A stretch of DNA of 32,351 nt from positions 1 to 32,351 of the IMG/VR virus record IMGVR_UViG_3300028025_003127, one strand, 5' to 3'. Below, piece by piece: positions 30,262 to 32,351 of this stretch; the stretch's first letter is position 1, and each line of letters begins with the position of its first letter. The notes under the pieces are model-generated. The model saw only the letters and a list, made by a program, of their open reading frames with translations. It was not told where the DNA came from and did no database searches. The DNA comes from a virus. Position numbers and translations under genes: made by a program.

Positions 30262-30278
30262 TGTGGGATACTAGGCGC
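30262..30278 (+). promoter_or_regulatory. Late promoter candidate TGTGGGATACT-N6-ATG (portal operon)
   Basis: The same 11-mer as at 726 and 3032, six bases before the portal ATG. There is no ribosome site before the portal, which fits a leaderless mRNA. The palindrome AGGCCGTAGGCCT lies where a -35 would be and could be an operator. Confidence 0.6.
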
Positions 30279-32006
30279 ATGGGTATCTTTGACCGCTTCC
30301 TTGGCAATAAAGCCGTAGCAAACCCGACACAGGCTTTGCCGTTACCGCTTAGTCAGTCCCGTGATGTCTACCTAACCGGCTATGGCTCCGGTCAGCTGCA
30401 AACACTCTTGCGCCGTGCGCTTCCTGGAAGCACTAAAGATTGGGCAAGAGTAGCGGGAGACCTTGGGCTAAACGGTATCGTGGCATCTGCCATTGACTGG
30501 TATGTGCGGAACTACCCTCAAGCCACACCAAGGCTCTACCGACCGGTAGACAGCCAGCAAGCAGAGCCGGTAGAAGACCACCCGGTTATCAAGCTCATGG
30601 CTCAACCAGATCCAATGATTATGGGTAGCCTTTTCTGGTCTTGGGTCATCCAAGATTACAAACTATTCGGCAACACCTACCTGAGAAAGATTCGGTCTAC
30701 TACCCGTGGCGTAGTGACCGCTCTGCAGTTCCTTCCGCAGGACATGGTGCGCCCTGTCGGCAATGGCGTAAACCCGCTAACCCACTACATCTACACCACG
30801 GACGGGCGCTCCTTTGACATCCCGGTTAGCGACATCATCCATATCCGGTACAACCGTGACCCGCAGGACATCCGCTTGGGTAGGTCTCCTGTCATGGCGG
30901 TACTGCGCGAGATAGCCACCGACAATACCGCCAGTACAACCGCTTATGGTTTGCTTGCCAATGGTGCTATGCCATCGCTTATTGTCGGGCCTGATGCCAA
31001 AGACCAGACCGTAGACATCTCGATGGATGACGCCCGGCAGGTGAAGCGGCAGTTGCACGAAGACCTAACCGGGGACGGTAGCGGCGGCATCGTGGTTATG
31101 ACCGGTGCGTATAAACTTGATCGTGTTAGCCTTACACCGTCCGAGCTTGCTTTGGATTCCGTTAGGCGTGTACCGGAAGAACGCATCTGTTCGGCCCTTG
31201 GTATCAACCCAATGGTCTTGGGGCTTGGTTCAGGTCTCGAACGGTCTACATACAGTAATTATGAGCGCGCTCAGCAAGCGGCTTGGGAAGACGGTATGGT
31301 TCCTTTGCTCCGTACCCTTGCCGACGCAATCACTGCAGACCTGTTGCCAGAGTACCCAGAAACCCAAGAGGGTGACTTCATTCAGTACGACCTTGAAACC
31401 GTACGGGCGTTGGCTGATGACCTTGCTGCAGAAGCCGAACGAGCAGAGCGGCTGTACAAGGCTGGCATTATTGATCGTGCTGAAGCCAAGCGCATAGCCG
31501 GGTTAGAAGCCGTGCCGGAAGACGAAGGGCAACTACACCCAACGGCTATACCCGTACAAAGCGGTGGTGGTTTTGATGCTTCCGCAGTACGCAGTTACGA
31601 TGTGAAGGCACGACCAACTGAAGCAATGCGGACTGCTGCACAAAGGGCGCTTGACTGGAAAGCCGAGGGCTTTGATGGCGGGACCCGGATAGGGCTTGCA
31701 AGGGCAAACCAGATCGTGAATAGGGAGCAACTTTCCGATGACACGATACTTAGAATGTATTCTTTCTTTAGCCGCCATGAAGTAGACAAGAAGGCTGAAG
31801 GGTTCAACGCTGGTGAAGACGGTTTCCCTTCACCGGGGCGTGTTGCTTGGGACTTGTGGGGCGGTGATGCAGGGTTTAGGTGGTCAACATCCAAACGTAA
31901 CGCTATGCAACCTGACGGCAAGAGCGTTGATTGCTGCACTCCGGGGGTAGTGTACAAGTCTCACCCTTTTTACGGGTACGAGATGGAAAGCATCTCAAAA
32001 GAGTAA
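30279..32006 (+). CDS. Portal protein with C-terminal 'GDAG' domain
   Basis: 575 residues. The portal core is clear: the SAIDWYVRNYPQA start, LLRRALPG, GNTYLRKIRS, a wing and stem (GLERSTYSNYERAQQAAWEDG...) at about 320-350. It forms the dodecamer through which DNA is packed. From about residue 440 there is an extra region (AAQRALDWKAEGFDGGTRIGLARANQIV ... SRHEVDKKAEGF ... PSPGRVAWDLWGGDAGFRW). Similar stretches occur in other phage head proteins and proteases, but its function is unknown. The stop at 32004-32006 lies inside the minor head frame, one base back. Confidence 0.88.
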   Translation: MGIFDRFLGNKAVANPTQALPLPLSQSRDVYLTGYGSGQLQTLLRRALPGSTKDWARVAGDLGLNGIVASAIDWYVRNYPQATPRLYRPVDSQQAEPVEDHPVIKLMAQPDPMIMGSLFWSWVIQDYKLFGNTYLRKIRSTTRGVVTALQFLPQDMVRPVGNGVNPLTHYIYTTDGRSFDIPVSDIIHIRYNRDPQDIRLGRSPVMAVLREIATDNTASTTAYGLLANGAMPSLIVGPDAKDQTVDISMDDARQVKRQLHEDLTGDGSGGIVVMTGAYKLDRVSLTPSELALDSVRRVPEERICSALGINPMVLGLGSGLERSTYSNYERAQQAAWEDGMVPLLRTLADAITADLLPEYPETQEGDFIQYDLETVRALADDLAAEAERAERLYKAGIIDRAEAKRIAGLEAVPEDEGQLHPTAIPVQSGGGFDASAVRSYDVKARPTEAMRTAAQRALDWKAEGFDGGTRIGLARANQIVNREQLSDDTILRMYSFFSRHEVDKKAEGFNAGEDGFPSPGRVAWDLWGGDAGFRWSTSKRNAMQPDGKSVDCCTPGVVYKSHPFYGYEMESISKE

Positions 32007-32351
32007 ACAACGACAGTGCTCGAATCTATGCAGCCAGTCAAAAGTTTCGTAATGAACTTTTGGAGCGTGAAGGTGTAGCCATCAGCCGTATGCAACGGGC
32101 ATACAAGGCAGCCACCAAGGCAAGCATCGATGAACTTGAAGCATTGGAAGGTCGTATCCAAGAGCGGCTAGATAACGGTGAACACCCGTCCGACACCATA
32201 CTTTGGATGCGTCAACGCATCATCGATAACATTGAAGAGTTAGGAAAGAACCTCAAAAAGTTTAGCATCGAGGGGGCTACGATAACGGCTGATGGACAAC
32301 TTGAATCAGCAGTCCTTGCGAATGAGGCAAGCGTCGGCATGGTTGAAGCGG
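32003..32351 (+). CDS. Minor head protein, N-terminal part (start unclear, -1 to portal)
   Basis: 116 residues from 32003 to the window end. The N-terminal helix pattern (AASQKFRNELLEREGVAISRMQRAYKAATKASIDELEALEGRIQERL ... TILWMRQRIIDNIEELGK) is that of the gp7/Mu F family. It has no good start: the nearest in-frame ATG is 32090 and would lose conserved residues, and TTG is at 32060. Upstream the frame is open to TTG 31931 inside the portal. The frame is -1 to the portal, whose end ...TCA AAA GAG TAA would allow slipping on AAA. A fused portal-minor head product is possible. The C-terminal continuation is at 1-716. Confidence 0.78.

Overview
The window reads as one complete tailed-phage genome (Caudoviricetes, siphovirus-like), shown linear but cut inside a gene. 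The last 349 bases encode the N-terminal part of a minor head (SPP1 gp7/Mu F-like) protein, and the first 716 bases encode the rest. Joining base 32351 to base 1 keeps the frame open with no stop, so the molecule is circular or circularly permuted, about 32.35 kb. No integrase, tRNA, CRISPR array or IS element was found. The host cannot be named. Bacterial sigma70-type promoters and strong GGAG ribosome sites are present, and several promoters sit so close to the ATG that they imply leaderless mRNAs, a habit best known from Deinococcota, Actinobacteria and relatives.

Layout. Packaging and head (28311-32351, then 1-3908): small and large terminase, a small protein, portal, minor head protein, prohead protease, HK97-fold capsid, head-tail connectors. 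Tail and host contact (3908-15577): two small membrane proteins, a beta-helix spike-like protein, a carrier-domain protein, tail completion proteins, major tail protein, a frameshifted tail assembly chaperone, tape measure and two large tip proteins. A CHAP endolysin follows (15665-16201). A leftward operon (18964-16384) carries an ERF recombinase, a Gam/Gp157-like protein, an HTH protein and small proteins. A back-to-back promoter region (about 18998-19067) separates it from a rightward early/middle region (19068-28365): XRE regulator, DNA methyltransferase, sigma factor, VRR-NUC nuclease, primase, helicase, a possible ssDNA-binding protein, ThyX, and a run of very small genes.

Four points stand out. 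(1) The large terminase gene has an in-frame TGA exactly in its Walker A loop; removing the 9 bases TGA GTA GGT, bounded by synonymous Gly codons GGC and GGT, restores the usual CGRRFGKT motif, which looks like a tiny T4 gene 60-style bypass, a lesion, or an assembly error. (2) At least five, probably six, small proteins share the layout of the Tad2-like (DUF2829) family of Thoeris anti-defence proteins, one fused to an HTH. (3) An identical element, TGTGGGATACT-N6-ATG, precedes the portal, protease and connector genes, twice right after a terminator, in a phage that encodes its own sigma factor. (4) Several replication genes have unusually structured leaders, including a 19-bp stem, nested inverted repeats and two mutually exclusive hairpins over a ribosome binding site.

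Working model (inference): the divergent early promoters make the regulator, recombination and replication proteins; the phage sigma factor then turns on the late operons; ThyX, the methyltransferase and the Tad2-like set support DNA synthesis and counter host defence; the terminase packages the product.
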